Below, piece after piece: positions 20,341-28,716 of a stretch of DNA of 64,000 nt. The DNA lies in contig NZ_FTOI01000007.1 in NCBI RefSeq assembly GCF_900156725.1, forward strand, positions 1-64,000, given 5' to 3'. Position 1 is the first letter of the stretch, and the number at the start of each line of letters is the position of its first letter. The notes beneath the pieces were generated by a model that worked only from the letters and a program-made list of their open reading frames with translations, was not told where the DNA came from and ran no database searches. A program made the translations under genes and the position numbers. The stretch comes from Kaistella chaponensis. GTDB taxonomy: Bacteria; Bacteroidota; Bacteroidia; Flavobacteriales; Weeksellaceae.

Positions 20341-21447
20341 ATGCATCAATTTACCATAGGCGTAGAAGAAGAGTATCAAATTATTGATGTAGAAACGCGG
20401 GATTTAGTCTCGCATGTTTCCAAAATAATTGAAGGCGGAAAAGCAACTTTACTCGAAAATCTAAAACATGAAATGCACGAATCCGTTATCGAAATGGAAA
20501 CGGGCATCTGTAACAATATTCAGGAAGTAAAGGCCGAACTGACCGATCTTCGAAAACGACTCATCAAAGTTGCGCACGAAAATAATTTACGCGTTTCCGG
20601 CGGAGGAACTCATCCTTTTTCAAGATGGCAAGACAATCCCATCACAAAAGCCGATCGGTACGACAAAATTGTGCAGGACTTGGGAGATGTTGCACGGTCC
20701 AACCTCATTTTTGGACTTCACGTTCATATCGGTATTCCCAATCGGGAAGAAGGCATTAGAATCCAAAATGTTGTACGCTACTTTTTGCCGCATTTGTACG
20801 CACTTTCTACGAATTCTCCGTTTTGGGTAGGAAGTAAAACAGGATTTAAATCGTACCGCCAAGAAGTATTTGCGAAATTTCCACGAACAGGAATTCCCAG
20901 TTATTTCAGTTCTGTCGCAGAATTTGATGCCTACATTAATTTAATGATTAAAACAGGAACCATTGATAATGCAAAAAAAATATGGTGGGATTTACGCGTT
21001 CATCCTTTTTATCCAACCATCGAATTTCGAATCTGCGACATGCCACTTCGAGTAGAAGAAACCGTTTGTATCGCAGCAATTATGCAATGTTTGGTGGCCA
21101 AAATTTACAAACTTCACGAACAGAATTTAAGCTTCAGAAGTTACCGCAGACTGCTGCTGAACGAAAATAAATGGCGCGCTTCGAAAGACGGAATCCATGC
21201 TCAACTTATAGATTTCGGAAAAGAAACCAGCGTTCCTTATTCAGATTTACTCCACGAACTTTTGGCTTTTATCGATGATGTTGTAGATGATTTGGGTTGC
21301 CGAAAAGAAGTTGAATACGCTTGGGAAATTATGAAAAACGGAACAGGTGCAGACCGACAATTAGCGGTCTATGAGCAAACTGGAGATCTAAAATCGGTTG
21401 TAGATTATATGATTTCAGAAACTGAGTATGGAATTACTTATGAATAA
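20341..21447 (+). CDS. carboxylate-amine ligase (GCS2/YbdK family)
   Basis: 368 residues from the ATG at 20341; an in-frame upstream start at 20251 would overlap the previous gene and add a lysine-rich leader, so it is rejected. The start TIGVEEEYQIID is the GCS2 family motif. ESVIEMETGICNN, GGGTHPFSRW, LHVHIGIP and the HPFYPTIEFRICDMPLRVEE block follow. The family joins the gamma-carboxylate of glutamate to cysteine or other amines with ATP; YbdK members have weak gamma-glutamylcysteine ligase activity and mostly unknown real substrates. No glutathione synthetase of the classical type is nearby. In this cluster it probably makes the first or a middle amide bond. Confidence 0.9.
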   Translation: MHQFTIGVEEEYQIIDVETRDLVSHVSKIIEGGKATLLENLKHEMHESVIEMETGICNNIQEVKAELTDLRKRLIKVAHENNLRVSGGGTHPFSRWQDNPITKADRYDKIVQDLGDVARSNLIFGLHVHIGIPNREEGIRIQNVVRYFLPHLYALSTNSPFWVGSKTGFKSYRQEVFAKFPRTGIPSYFSSVAEFDAYINLMIKTGTIDNAKKIWWDLRVHPFYPTIEFRICDMPLRVEETVCIAAIMQCLVAKIYKLHEQNLSFRSYRRLLLNENKWRASKDGIHAQLIDFGKETSVPYSDLLHELLAFIDDVVDDLGCRKEVEYAWEIMKNGTGADRQLAVYEQTGDLKSVVDYMISETEYGITYE

Positions 21448-21460
21448 ATAATTTATTCAC

Positions 21461-21468
21461 TAGTTTTG
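21461..21468 (+). promoter_or_regulatory. -7 box before the amidotransferase-like gene
   Basis: TAGTTTTG matches TAnnTTTG and ends 18 bases before the ATG at 21487. It would allow the last two genes of the cluster to be transcribed separately. Confidence 0.45.
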
Positions 21469-21486
21469 TACCGTAAATATTATTAA

Positions 21487-22314
21487 ATGAAAGGAATTAA
21501 AGTTGCCCTACTCGACATGAATAATAACCATGCGAATCAGGGAATGCGAAATATTAAAGAAATTTCTCAGGCGTTCAAAGAAAATGCGGATGAAGATGTT
21601 ACTATCGAACTTTTTGATGTGAGATACAAGAATGAAGTTCCAAATATTGCAGATTTTGACATTTTCATTTCCTCCGGTGGTCCCGGAAATCCACATCAAG
21701 AAGGCTACGAATGGGAAAAAAAATACGCTGAATTTCTAACCGGAATTTGGGAGCATAATCAAAGACAGGAAGATAAAAAATTTCTTTTTCTAATCTGTCA
21801 TTCTTTTCAGATTGCAAGCATTCATTGGAATATCGGGAATATTTGCAAGAGAAAATCCTACTCTTTTGGCGTAATGCCAATTCATAAAACTGAAGAAGGG
21901 GAAAACGATTTTCTGCTCAAAAATTTACCAAACCCATTCTACGCCGTAGATTCCAGAGCTTATCAATTGATCGAAGCCGATGAGGAAAAGATGGAAAAAA
22001 TGGGGATGAAAATTATGGCATTAGAGAAAGTCCGACCACACATTCATTTGGAAAGAGCGGTGATGGCGATTCGTTTTTCAGCAGAAATTTTCGGCACACA
22101 ATTTCACCCAGAAGCAGATCCGAAAGGAATGATTGAAAATTTAAAAAATGATAAAAATCGCACGGCGATGATCGAAAATTTCGGCGTTGAAAAATATTTG
22201 GAAACCATAGATAGAATGGATGATCCAGACAAAATTATTCTTACCCAGCGTCAAATTTTACCCCGCTTTTTACAATCTGCCTCAGAACAGATTTTGAAAT
22301 TTGAAATGGCTTAA
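21487..22314 (+). CDS. class I glutamine amidotransferase-like protein
   Basis: 275 residues. It contains the nucleophile motif LICHSFQ with C104, the oxyanion region SSGGPGNPHQEG (about 61-72), and the His-Glu pair in GTQFHPEADP (H207 and E209), so a complete Cys-His-Glu triad is visible. Class I amidotransferase domains release ammonia from glutamine for a partner, or cleave gamma-glutamyl bonds (as in the gamma-glutamyl hydrolase relatives). Next to a GCS2-type ligase, cleavage of a gamma-glutamyl intermediate is an attractive but unproven role. The start is preceded by its own -7 box. Confidence 0.87.
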   Translation: MKGIKVALLDMNNNHANQGMRNIKEISQAFKENADEDVTIELFDVRYKNEVPNIADFDIFISSGGPGNPHQEGYEWEKKYAEFLTGIWEHNQRQEDKKFLFLICHSFQIASIHWNIGNICKRKSYSFGVMPIHKTEEGENDFLLKNLPNPFYAVDSRAYQLIEADEEKMEKMGMKIMALEKVRPHIHLERAVMAIRFSAEIFGTQFHPEADPKGMIENLKNDKNRTAMIENFGVEKYLETIDRMDDPDKIILTQRQILPRFLQSASEQILKFEMA

Positions 22315-22455
22315 TTTTTTAATCGGCTATTTTTTCGTTTTTTGAACAGGTGAATTAATTTGTACGAGTTTCTTTGGTGTATATTTTCCTCAGAAAGAAT
22401 TACATTAATGATGAGGCATTATTTAAAATTAACTTTTTAGTAAATTAAAGACATT

Positions 22456-23637
22456 ATGATTCCGAAATACAGAAAACAGTTTAACGCAGAATTTTCACCA
22501 AAGAAGTACCAAAATATTTTGGATCATTTACAAGAAGAAGGGGGAATTTATCCGCAATTCCGCGTTTCTGAAAGTCCAATATTTTTAACCACCGAGTTTA
22601 TTGATAAGCTTCACGGAGCGTGCGACAGTATTATTTCACAGATCAAGGAAATGTCTCCACAGGAATTAGATCTTGCAATTCCCGATGATTGTAGAGTTCC
22701 TAATGACACGCTGCAACCTCATTTTTTCACCATCGATTTTGGAATTTGTCAAAATGAAAAAGGCGAAATCGTACCGGAACTGATAGAATTACAATCCTTC
22801 CCTACTTTGTATTGTTTTCAAAAAGAATTACAAAACGCCTTTGTCAGCGAATATGATTTTTTAAAACCTTTGAAAACACCCAAAAGCGACGAGCAATATT
22901 ATCAAGAATTAAGAGATTTAATTGTAGGCGACGAAAATCCGGAGAATGTTATTTTAATGGAAATTTTTCCCGATTCGCAAAAAACAAATATCGATTTTTA
23001 TCTTACGAAAAAAAGACTCGGAATAGAAATCGTGTGTCTCACAAAGGTCAAAAAAGAAGGTCGGAAATTGTATTATGAAAAAGACGGTCGAAAAATTCAA
23101 ATCAAAAGAATTTACAACCGTGTTATTTTCGATGAGATCAATAAAATACCTGATTTAAAAACTGAATTTGATTTCCGCGAAGAAGCAGACGTAAAATGGA
23201 TTACACATCCGAACTGGTTTTTCAAAATTTCGAAATTTATTTTACCCAAATTAACGCACGAATTTGTCCCTAAAAGCTATTTTTTAAATGATTTTCCAAA
23301 GCATGAAAACTTAGAAGATTTTGTCTTGAAACCTTTGTTTTCTTTCGCCGGAAGTGGCGTTAATTTAACTCCAACTCCAAAAGATATTGAAAAAATTGAG
23401 GATCGAACCAATTATATTTTACAACGAAAAGTGGAATATGCACCTTTATTTGAAGACATTAATGGAGAATTTTCGAAAGCTGAAATCCGCTTGCTTTATA
23501 TTTGGAATGAAGATTCAGACAAGCCCAAATTAATGGAACATCTGATTAGAATGACAAAAGCGGCAATGGTCAATGTAGATTTCAATAAAAAAGATGCGAT
23601 CTGGATCGGTGGTTCAACAGCTTTTACAGAACGGTAA
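22456..23637 (+). CDS. unrecognised protein with ATP-grasp-like C-terminal region
   Basis: 393 residues, no signal peptide or membrane segment. I cannot assign a family with certainty. The C-terminal third has features of an ATP-grasp fold: FVLKPLFSFAGSGVNL (lysine followed by a Gly/Ser loop), YILQRKVEYAPLF, and KAEIRLLYIWNED. The N-terminal region has an acidic FTIDFGICQNEKGEIVPELI segment that also resembles a ligase metal or substrate site, so the domain order may be permuted. It is the last gene of the 17269-23637 cluster and is followed by a terminator. A third carboxylate-amine or carboxylate-thiol ligase is the best guess. Confidence 0.65.
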   Translation: MIPKYRKQFNAEFSPKKYQNILDHLQEEGGIYPQFRVSESPIFLTTEFIDKLHGACDSIISQIKEMSPQELDLAIPDDCRVPNDTLQPHFFTIDFGICQNEKGEIVPELIELQSFPTLYCFQKELQNAFVSEYDFLKPLKTPKSDEQYYQELRDLIVGDENPENVILMEIFPDSQKTNIDFYLTKKRLGIEIVCLTKVKKEGRKLYYEKDGRKIQIKRIYNRVIFDEINKIPDLKTEFDFREEADVKWITHPNWFFKISKFILPKLTHEFVPKSYFLNDFPKHENLEDFVLKPLFSFAGSGVNLTPTPKDIEKIEDRTNYILQRKVEYAPLFEDINGEFSKAEIRLLYIWNEDSDKPKLMEHLIRMTKAAMVNVDFNKKDAIWIGGSTAFTER

Positions 23638-23692
23638 AAACCATCTATTTAGCGTAACCATTCGACTTAACACTCTGAATATTAAAACCTTA

Positions 23693-23727
23693 AAAAAGCT
23701 GCGGAAACATACAATTCGCAGCTTTTT
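23693..23727. terminator. bidirectional terminator between the ATP-grasp cluster and sbcC
   Basis: A perfect 11-bp stem, AAAAAGCTGCG (23693-23703) with CGCAGCTTTTT (23717-23727), sits between convergent genes. It has A and T runs suited to termination in both directions. Confidence 0.9.
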
Positions 23728-23770
23728 ATTGGTGTATTTGGGAAAATCTGATGGAAAATATTTTCAAATA

Positions 23771-26700
23771 TTACACCAGTTCAATTAAACTTCCTCGTTC
23801 ATCATCTTTCGTAATATTCAATGAAACTGGCATTTTCTCTTTCAGTTCTTCAACATGAGAAATAATTCCGACGATTCTGTTCTCCTTTTGAAGACTCAAC
23901 AAAGTTTCGAAAACCACCTGAACAGATTCTGGATCCTGGGTTCCGAAACCTTCATCAATAAAGAAAAAATTACGTTCTGCAATTGCATGAGACTGCACAC
24001 TTTCTGCCAATGCCAAAGCTAAACTGAGGGAAACCTGAAAAGCTTGTCCGCCAGATAATGTTTTTACGCTGCGTTTGTGGCCTTCATTCAAATAATCTAC
24101 GATTTCGAAATCATTGTTTTCATTGAGCTGCAAACTAAGCTGATTTCTGGTCATGCGGTGAAAACGAATATTGGCATGATCGCACAGTTGCCGCAAATAA
24201 ATAGAAGAAGCATATTGCACGAAACCCGCTCCTTTAAAGAGATTAGTCATGACTTTCAGATTTTCTGCACGTTTTTTCAGTTGGTCCAAATCCTTTAAAA
24301 GAACCTCTTTTTTCTTAAATTCTATTTCCAGACGATCGATTTCTCCTTTGAGTTTCGCAAGTGTTTCACCAGCAGATTGTGTTTCTCCTTTCTTCGTCTC
24401 AAAATCATTTTCCAACCGCGCAAACTCTTCGATGTCGAAGGTGAAATCTTTTAATTTCAAAGATAATTCAGAAATACTGTTTGTTAAAATTCCAAACTCC
24501 ATTTTGAAATGGTGAATTTTTTCCCGGTTTTCAAGCACTTTAATATCTTCTGTCAGAATTTTTTGAACATCAGAAACGGTATCAAATTGAAAGGAAAGTA
24601 AAGCTTCATTCAAAAGCAAATGATGACTCAAGATTTCATTTTCGATTTCAGAAATTCTTTTCTCAAGCTGATCAACAATAGCTTTTTGCGCAGCTAATTT
24701 TGGAGAAAGTTCCGTTTCTTTTCTTGTCAAAAGTTGATAGTTCTCTTCCGTTTCGCGATTCGAGATTCTTAACTGCGCTAGATTTTCTTCAATTTTGACT
24801 CTATTTTCATCTTTGAAATCGTTCCAGTTCAGAAATTTCAAATTTGATTGATTGCTGGAAATCTGCGTTTCGACTTTGTTTTCCTGAAGTTGCAAATCCT
24901 GCAATGCTTTTTTGAATTTATCTAGATTTTGTTGAGAATTCTGCCTGTTTTTTTGTTCCACTGAAATTTTCAAACTAAGCTCTTCAATTTGCTTTTCTAA
25001 GTGAATGGCTTCCTTGCGTTTTTGTTCAAATTCAGCTTCATTTTCGGCATGAAATTCTTTCCATTCAAAAGCATTCAGATGATTTTTCTGGTTCAATTTT
25101 ATTTTCTCGCAGACTTCTTCTTCAGCTACTAACTGATTTTCAAAAATCTTTTTCCGTTCCAGCATTTTTTCGATTGCCGAAGATTCATTGTGATGTGCTT
25201 TTTGTTCCACTTCTAAATCTCGAAGTTGGCTTTCAACGTTTTCAATTTCCGCTTTCACATCGGTAAATTCTACGATATTCGGATGTTCTAAAGCGCCACA
25301 TAATGGACAAGATTCGCCGTCGTGAAGTTCCGTGGAAAAATGCGCGAGCTTTTGCTGAACTTCGAGATGATTTCTCTGATCGTTTAGATTTTTTTTCTGG
25401 TTTTCGAGAAGCTCCATTTTACTTTTGAAATCTTCCAAATAGGTTTTTTCATTGATTTTTAAAACTTTTAATTCCTCAGAAATCTGCTGAATATTTGCCT
25501 TACAATCGATCACTTTTTGAGATTGATTCAAAAAAGACTCCTTCAAATATTGATTCGTAGAAAACCACTTTCCCACATTCAACAAAACATCAGCATCGAT
25601 TCTTTTTGCCTTTAAATCATCAGAATTTTTAGTAAAAAGTGCAATTTTTTCTTCAAGCAAAACCTGTTCATTAATGACTTCATTTACTTTTTCGCCTCCA
25701 TTTTTTGTACGATCCTTTACCTTTTTTATTTCTTCGGAAAAAGCCAACATCTGCACGATCAAATTCAAATCATGCTCTTGAATTTTATTTTCTTCTAAAG
25801 CTTTAAATTGAGGTGAAATCGTTTCTAAATCCTTTTTAACCCGAGTAAATTCACTTTCAATTTTTTCTAAAATTTTCTTTTGCTGCGTTTGATCTTCAGC
25901 TTGTCCTGCCTGCAATTTTTCAAGCTTCAACTTTTCAGAAAGCAATGGATTGAAAACTTTGAAAACCTGATCGTATTTTTCGGTCTTTTTTTCTAAAACG
26001 TCGACTTCAATTTTCTGAATTTCCAGTTTTTTTAGCAGTTCGGTTTTGTGTCCCAAAAGTTCAAAATCTGTCTTTAAAGTGGTTTGCTTCAGATATTTTT
26101 TTTCCAAATCTTTAAATTCCAGTGTGATGGAATTATAGATTTCCGTTTGTTGCTTTACAATTTCCTTCTGCCTAGAAATATAATCTTCATTGATTTCTTC
26201 ATAACCTTGCAACTGACCTTCCAGAAAACCAGTTTTAGACTTGTTTTCATTGCTTAAATCTGCTATTTTATATTGAAGGTCAAATCTTTCGAGACCAAAA
26301 ATCTCCTTCATCATCACAGTTCTATCTTTCGCACCGAGTTCTAAAAACTCTTTAAACTGACCTTGAGGAATGATGATTGTGCGCTTGAAATTGGCATAAG
26401 TTAACCCAATAATTTCGTCGGCTTTTGTGGTTTCCAAAGTTACCCAAGTATCATTTTTCCATTCGTATAAAACGGCAGAAGCTTTTACGTCTTCAAAATT
26501 TTTAGAATTTCTTTTAAATTCCCGCGTGGCTCGAAATTTTTTGTTTTCAAAATTGATAAAATCGAACTCAATATATGACCGATTAGATTTCAGATTCATC
26601 ATGTTGTACGCTCGATTATCGCGACTGTGCAACCGTTCTGTTTCCCCGTAAAGCGCAAAAGAGATCGCCTCCAAAATAGAAGATTTTCCGGATCCAACTT

Positions 26701-26806
26701 GTCCGAAAATTCCGAAAAGTCCGGCTTCAGTCAGCGTTTGAAAATCAATCGTTTGGCGTTTTTGGTAAGAATACAAACCTTCGAGGGTTAGTTGAAGTGG
26801 AATCAT
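23771..26806 (-). CDS. sbcC: exonuclease subunit SbcC (Rad50-like SMC ATPase)
   Basis: 1011 residues. Walker A is GQVGSGKSSILEAISFALYG (about 35-54). Two long coiled-coil arms flank a zinc-hook CPLC in GESCPLCGALEHPN (about residue 500). The C-terminal half of the ATPase has the signature LSGGQAFQVSLSLALA and Walker B FFFIDEGFGTQDP. With SbcD it forms the MRN-like complex that cleaves hairpins and processes double-strand ends. Its ATG lies 3 bases after the sbcD stop codon, so the two are translated from one message. Confidence 0.96.
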   Translation of the reverse strand: MIPLQLTLEGLYSYQKRQTIDFQTLTEAGLFGIFGQVGSGKSSILEAISFALYGETERLHSRDNRAYNMMNLKSNRSYIEFDFINFENKKFRATREFKRNSKNFEDVKASAVLYEWKNDTWVTLETTKADEIIGLTYANFKRTIIIPQGQFKEFLELGAKDRTVMMKEIFGLERFDLQYKIADLSNENKSKTGFLEGQLQGYEEINEDYISRQKEIVKQQTEIYNSITLEFKDLEKKYLKQTTLKTDFELLGHKTELLKKLEIQKIEVDVLEKKTEKYDQVFKVFNPLLSEKLKLEKLQAGQAEDQTQQKKILEKIESEFTRVKKDLETISPQFKALEENKIQEHDLNLIVQMLAFSEEIKKVKDRTKNGGEKVNEVINEQVLLEEKIALFTKNSDDLKAKRIDADVLLNVGKWFSTNQYLKESFLNQSQKVIDCKANIQQISEELKVLKINEKTYLEDFKSKMELLENQKKNLNDQRNHLEVQQKLAHFSTELHDGESCPLCGALEHPNIVEFTDVKAEIENVESQLRDLEVEQKAHHNESSAIEKMLERKKIFENQLVAEEEVCEKIKLNQKNHLNAFEWKEFHAENEAEFEQKRKEAIHLEKQIEELSLKISVEQKNRQNSQQNLDKFKKALQDLQLQENKVETQISSNQSNLKFLNWNDFKDENRVKIEENLAQLRISNRETEENYQLLTRKETELSPKLAAQKAIVDQLEKRISEIENEILSHHLLLNEALLSFQFDTVSDVQKILTEDIKVLENREKIHHFKMEFGILTNSISELSLKLKDFTFDIEEFARLENDFETKKGETQSAGETLAKLKGEIDRLEIEFKKKEVLLKDLDQLKKRAENLKVMTNLFKGAGFVQYASSIYLRQLCDHANIRFHRMTRNQLSLQLNENNDFEIVDYLNEGHKRSVKTLSGGQAFQVSLSLALALAESVQSHAIAERNFFFIDEGFGTQDPESVQVVFETLLSLQKENRIVGIISHVEELKEKMPVSLNITKDDERGSLIELV

Positions 26807-26809
26807 GAA

Positions 26810-28015
26810 TTATGAATTTGAAATTTCCTGGAAAAGTTTGATCAGATCTTCGTTGGCTTCCTGACCGCTGTTTTTAGATTTAAAATAATCTTGAAATAAA
26901 GGCAGAATCTCCTGACCTAAGTTGATTTCTCGCAAATTATTTTCGGTAAATTCCTGATTTTTAACTTTTGGAATAAGATGAACAATTCCATCGTGAGCAT
27001 TGTAAATTTGCTTTCTTTCTTCGGCTTTTAAAAAGGTTTCACTTTCTAACGTAATTTCTACCAAAGAGCCGGGATGCGCGGAAAGCCACGCCACCGTTTG
27101 ATCTACGGAATCAAAAGTTTTCCGAAAGAGCTTTTTCCCTTTTGTTAACGGAATTTTTTGAAAAGAAACCGGCTGATTAGGTTCCGCTTCAATCATGGAT
27201 AAATATTTGGTTTGTCCCGCTTCACTAAAACTATAACACAAAGGTGAGGAGGAATAAACGACCGGTTTTTCCGCTGTCCCAATATTATTGAAGGCATGTA
27301 AATGTCCTAAAGCAGTATATTGAATCTGGGTCGGAATGCTTTCGGAAAAAATTAAATCGGCATTTCCCATTTTGAGGGGTTTTTCACCTTCCGGTTCTTC
27401 TAAGGAAGGTGCTCCTTTTTTGTTCATGTACAAATGTGCCATCAAGAGATTCACGCCTTTTTCGTCGCAGAAATCATCGGCATTTTTTGCCCAGTTTTCG
27501 GCCAAAACACGATTGAGTTCCGCCTCTTTATTTTCGCCAAAATATTCTTTCAATCGAATTTCACTGGCGTAAGGAGTGTGAACAATCCGGACTGGAAAGT
27601 TTTGATTTTTTAGCTGAAGTTCAAAAAAACCTTCCGAGGAAGCGGTAATTTTAAAATGTTCCAGATTCATGGGTTGAACTTTCGTGTTGGGATGACCGAT
27701 TAAAATAATTCCACATTCGCGAGCAAGCGAATTCGGAGAATCGACCAGATAAGGAGAATCATGATTTCCTGAAATGGCGATTACGGGTCGTTTTCCATGT
27801 GCAGTTAAGCGTTTTAAGGTCTTATAAAACAGTTCAATGGCTTCGACACTCGGATTAAAATTATCAAACAAATCTCCCGCGATTAATACCAAATCAACCG
27901 CTTTTTCGTCTGCAATTCCGATGATTTCTTCCAAAACCTCTATTTGTTCTTCCAGTCTGGAAAAACGGTCTAACTTTTTACCCAAATGCCAATCGGCGGT
28001 ATGCAGAATTTTCAT
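26810..28015 (-). CDS. sbcD: exonuclease subunit SbcD (Mre11-like nuclease)
   Basis: 401 residues. The calcineurin-like phosphoesterase motifs are in place: HTADWHLGKKL (H5, D8, H10), IAGDLFDN, ISGNHDSP and LGHLHAFNN. It is the nuclease partner of SbcC, encoded immediately downstream. The length matches the family. The -7 box at 28020-28027 lies only a few bases before the start codon, so the transcript may be leaderless. Confidence 0.96.
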   Translation of the reverse strand: MKILHTADWHLGKKLDRFSRLEEQIEVLEEIIGIADEKAVDLVLIAGDLFDNFNPSVEAIELFYKTLKRLTAHGKRPVIAISGNHDSPYLVDSPNSLARECGIILIGHPNTKVQPMNLEHFKITASSEGFFELQLKNQNFPVRIVHTPYASEIRLKEYFGENKEAELNRVLAENWAKNADDFCDEKGVNLLMAHLYMNKKGAPSLEEPEGEKPLKMGNADLIFSESIPTQIQYTALGHLHAFNNIGTAEKPVVYSSSPLCYSFSEAGQTKYLSMIEAEPNQPVSFQKIPLTKGKKLFRKTFDSVDQTVAWLSAHPGSLVEITLESETFLKAEERKQIYNAHDGIVHLIPKVKNQEFTENNLREINLGQEILPLFQDYFKSKNSGQEANEDLIKLFQEISNS

Positions 28016-28019
28016 ATTT

Positions 28020-28027
28020 CAAATGTA
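28020..28027 (-). promoter_or_regulatory. -7 box directly before sbcD
   Basis: Minus-strand bases TACATTTG match TAnnTTTG and end 4 bases before the sbcD ATG. If used, the message would begin at or beside the start codon. Confidence 0.45.
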
Positions 28028-28129
28028 AGAAAATTTTGTAGGGATCTTCTGGTGAGTTGGTGATTTAGCTGCGCAATTTCCCACTCGTTTTAAACTGCAT
28101 CTTTACTGCTGATTTGGGAAAATAAAGGC

Positions 28130-28137
28130 TATTTTTG
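28130..28137 (+). promoter_or_regulatory. -7 box before the 121-residue protein gene
   Basis: TATTTTTG matches TAnnTTTG and lies 29 bases before the ATG at 28167. It supports this small frame being a real gene. Confidence 0.45.
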
Positions 28138-28166
28138 TTGAAACATAATGCAAAAATTCCGATAAA

Positions 28167-28532
28167 ATGCCAAACAAATTAGCCTTAAGACCTTCTTTAG
28201 AAATACCTGTTTTAGAAATGAGTACCTCGATAGAATCGTTTCAAAACCAAACATTACGCCCTATTTTAAAATTACAAAATGACTTATATCTTGCCTTATT
28301 TAAAGCGTATATCGATCGAAAAAAAACAGATTTCAGTACACTGCGAAAAGAGCAAAAAAGCATCTATATTGAACAAAGTCTTCAAAAAGATGTCGCGCTA
28401 AAAAATATCTTCATCGGTATCACAGTAGGAATGTTCACTCTGGAGGAACTTGAACAGTACAATGTGGATCCCAAAGAATTTAACCGAAGAATCATCACAA
28501 TGCTCATGGAGAGAATCAGGAGTCAGATATAA
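28167..28532 (+). CDS. conserved-looking small hypothetical protein
   Basis: 121 residues, predicted mostly helical, with no signal peptide, membrane segment or cysteine. I do not recognise a family. Reasons to believe it is real: an upstream -7 box, good coding-type codon use, a charged soluble composition, and a shared bidirectional terminator (28668-28697) with parC. The C-terminal segment FTLEELEQYNVDPKEFNRRI looks like a compact helical motif. Function unknown. Confidence 0.7.
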   Translation: MPNKLALRPSLEIPVLEMSTSIESFQNQTLRPILKLQNDLYLALFKAYIDRKKTDFSTLRKEQKSIYIEQSLQKDVALKNIFIGITVGMFTLEELEQYNVDPKEFNRRIITMLMERIRSQI

Positions 28533-28667
28533 TGGTTTGTTAAAAATTGAAGAGAAGATCCGATTTCGACAGGTGAAAAGATCCTCATGAAAAAGAATCT
28601 GGTTGCTTGCAAAAACCATTGAAGAAATTGCAGCATCATTAAAACAACCAATCCCATCATTGCATAA

Positions 28668-28697
28668 AAAAAGACGCTTGTTCAAAAGCGTCTTTTT
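28668..28697. terminator. bidirectional terminator, parC and the 121-residue gene
   Basis: A perfect 12-bp stem, AAAAAGACGCTT (28668-28679) with AAGCGTCTTTTT (28686-28697), lies between convergent genes with A/T runs on both sides. Confidence 0.9.
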
Positions 28698-28716
28698 AGT
28701 TATTGTATCGCAGAAA

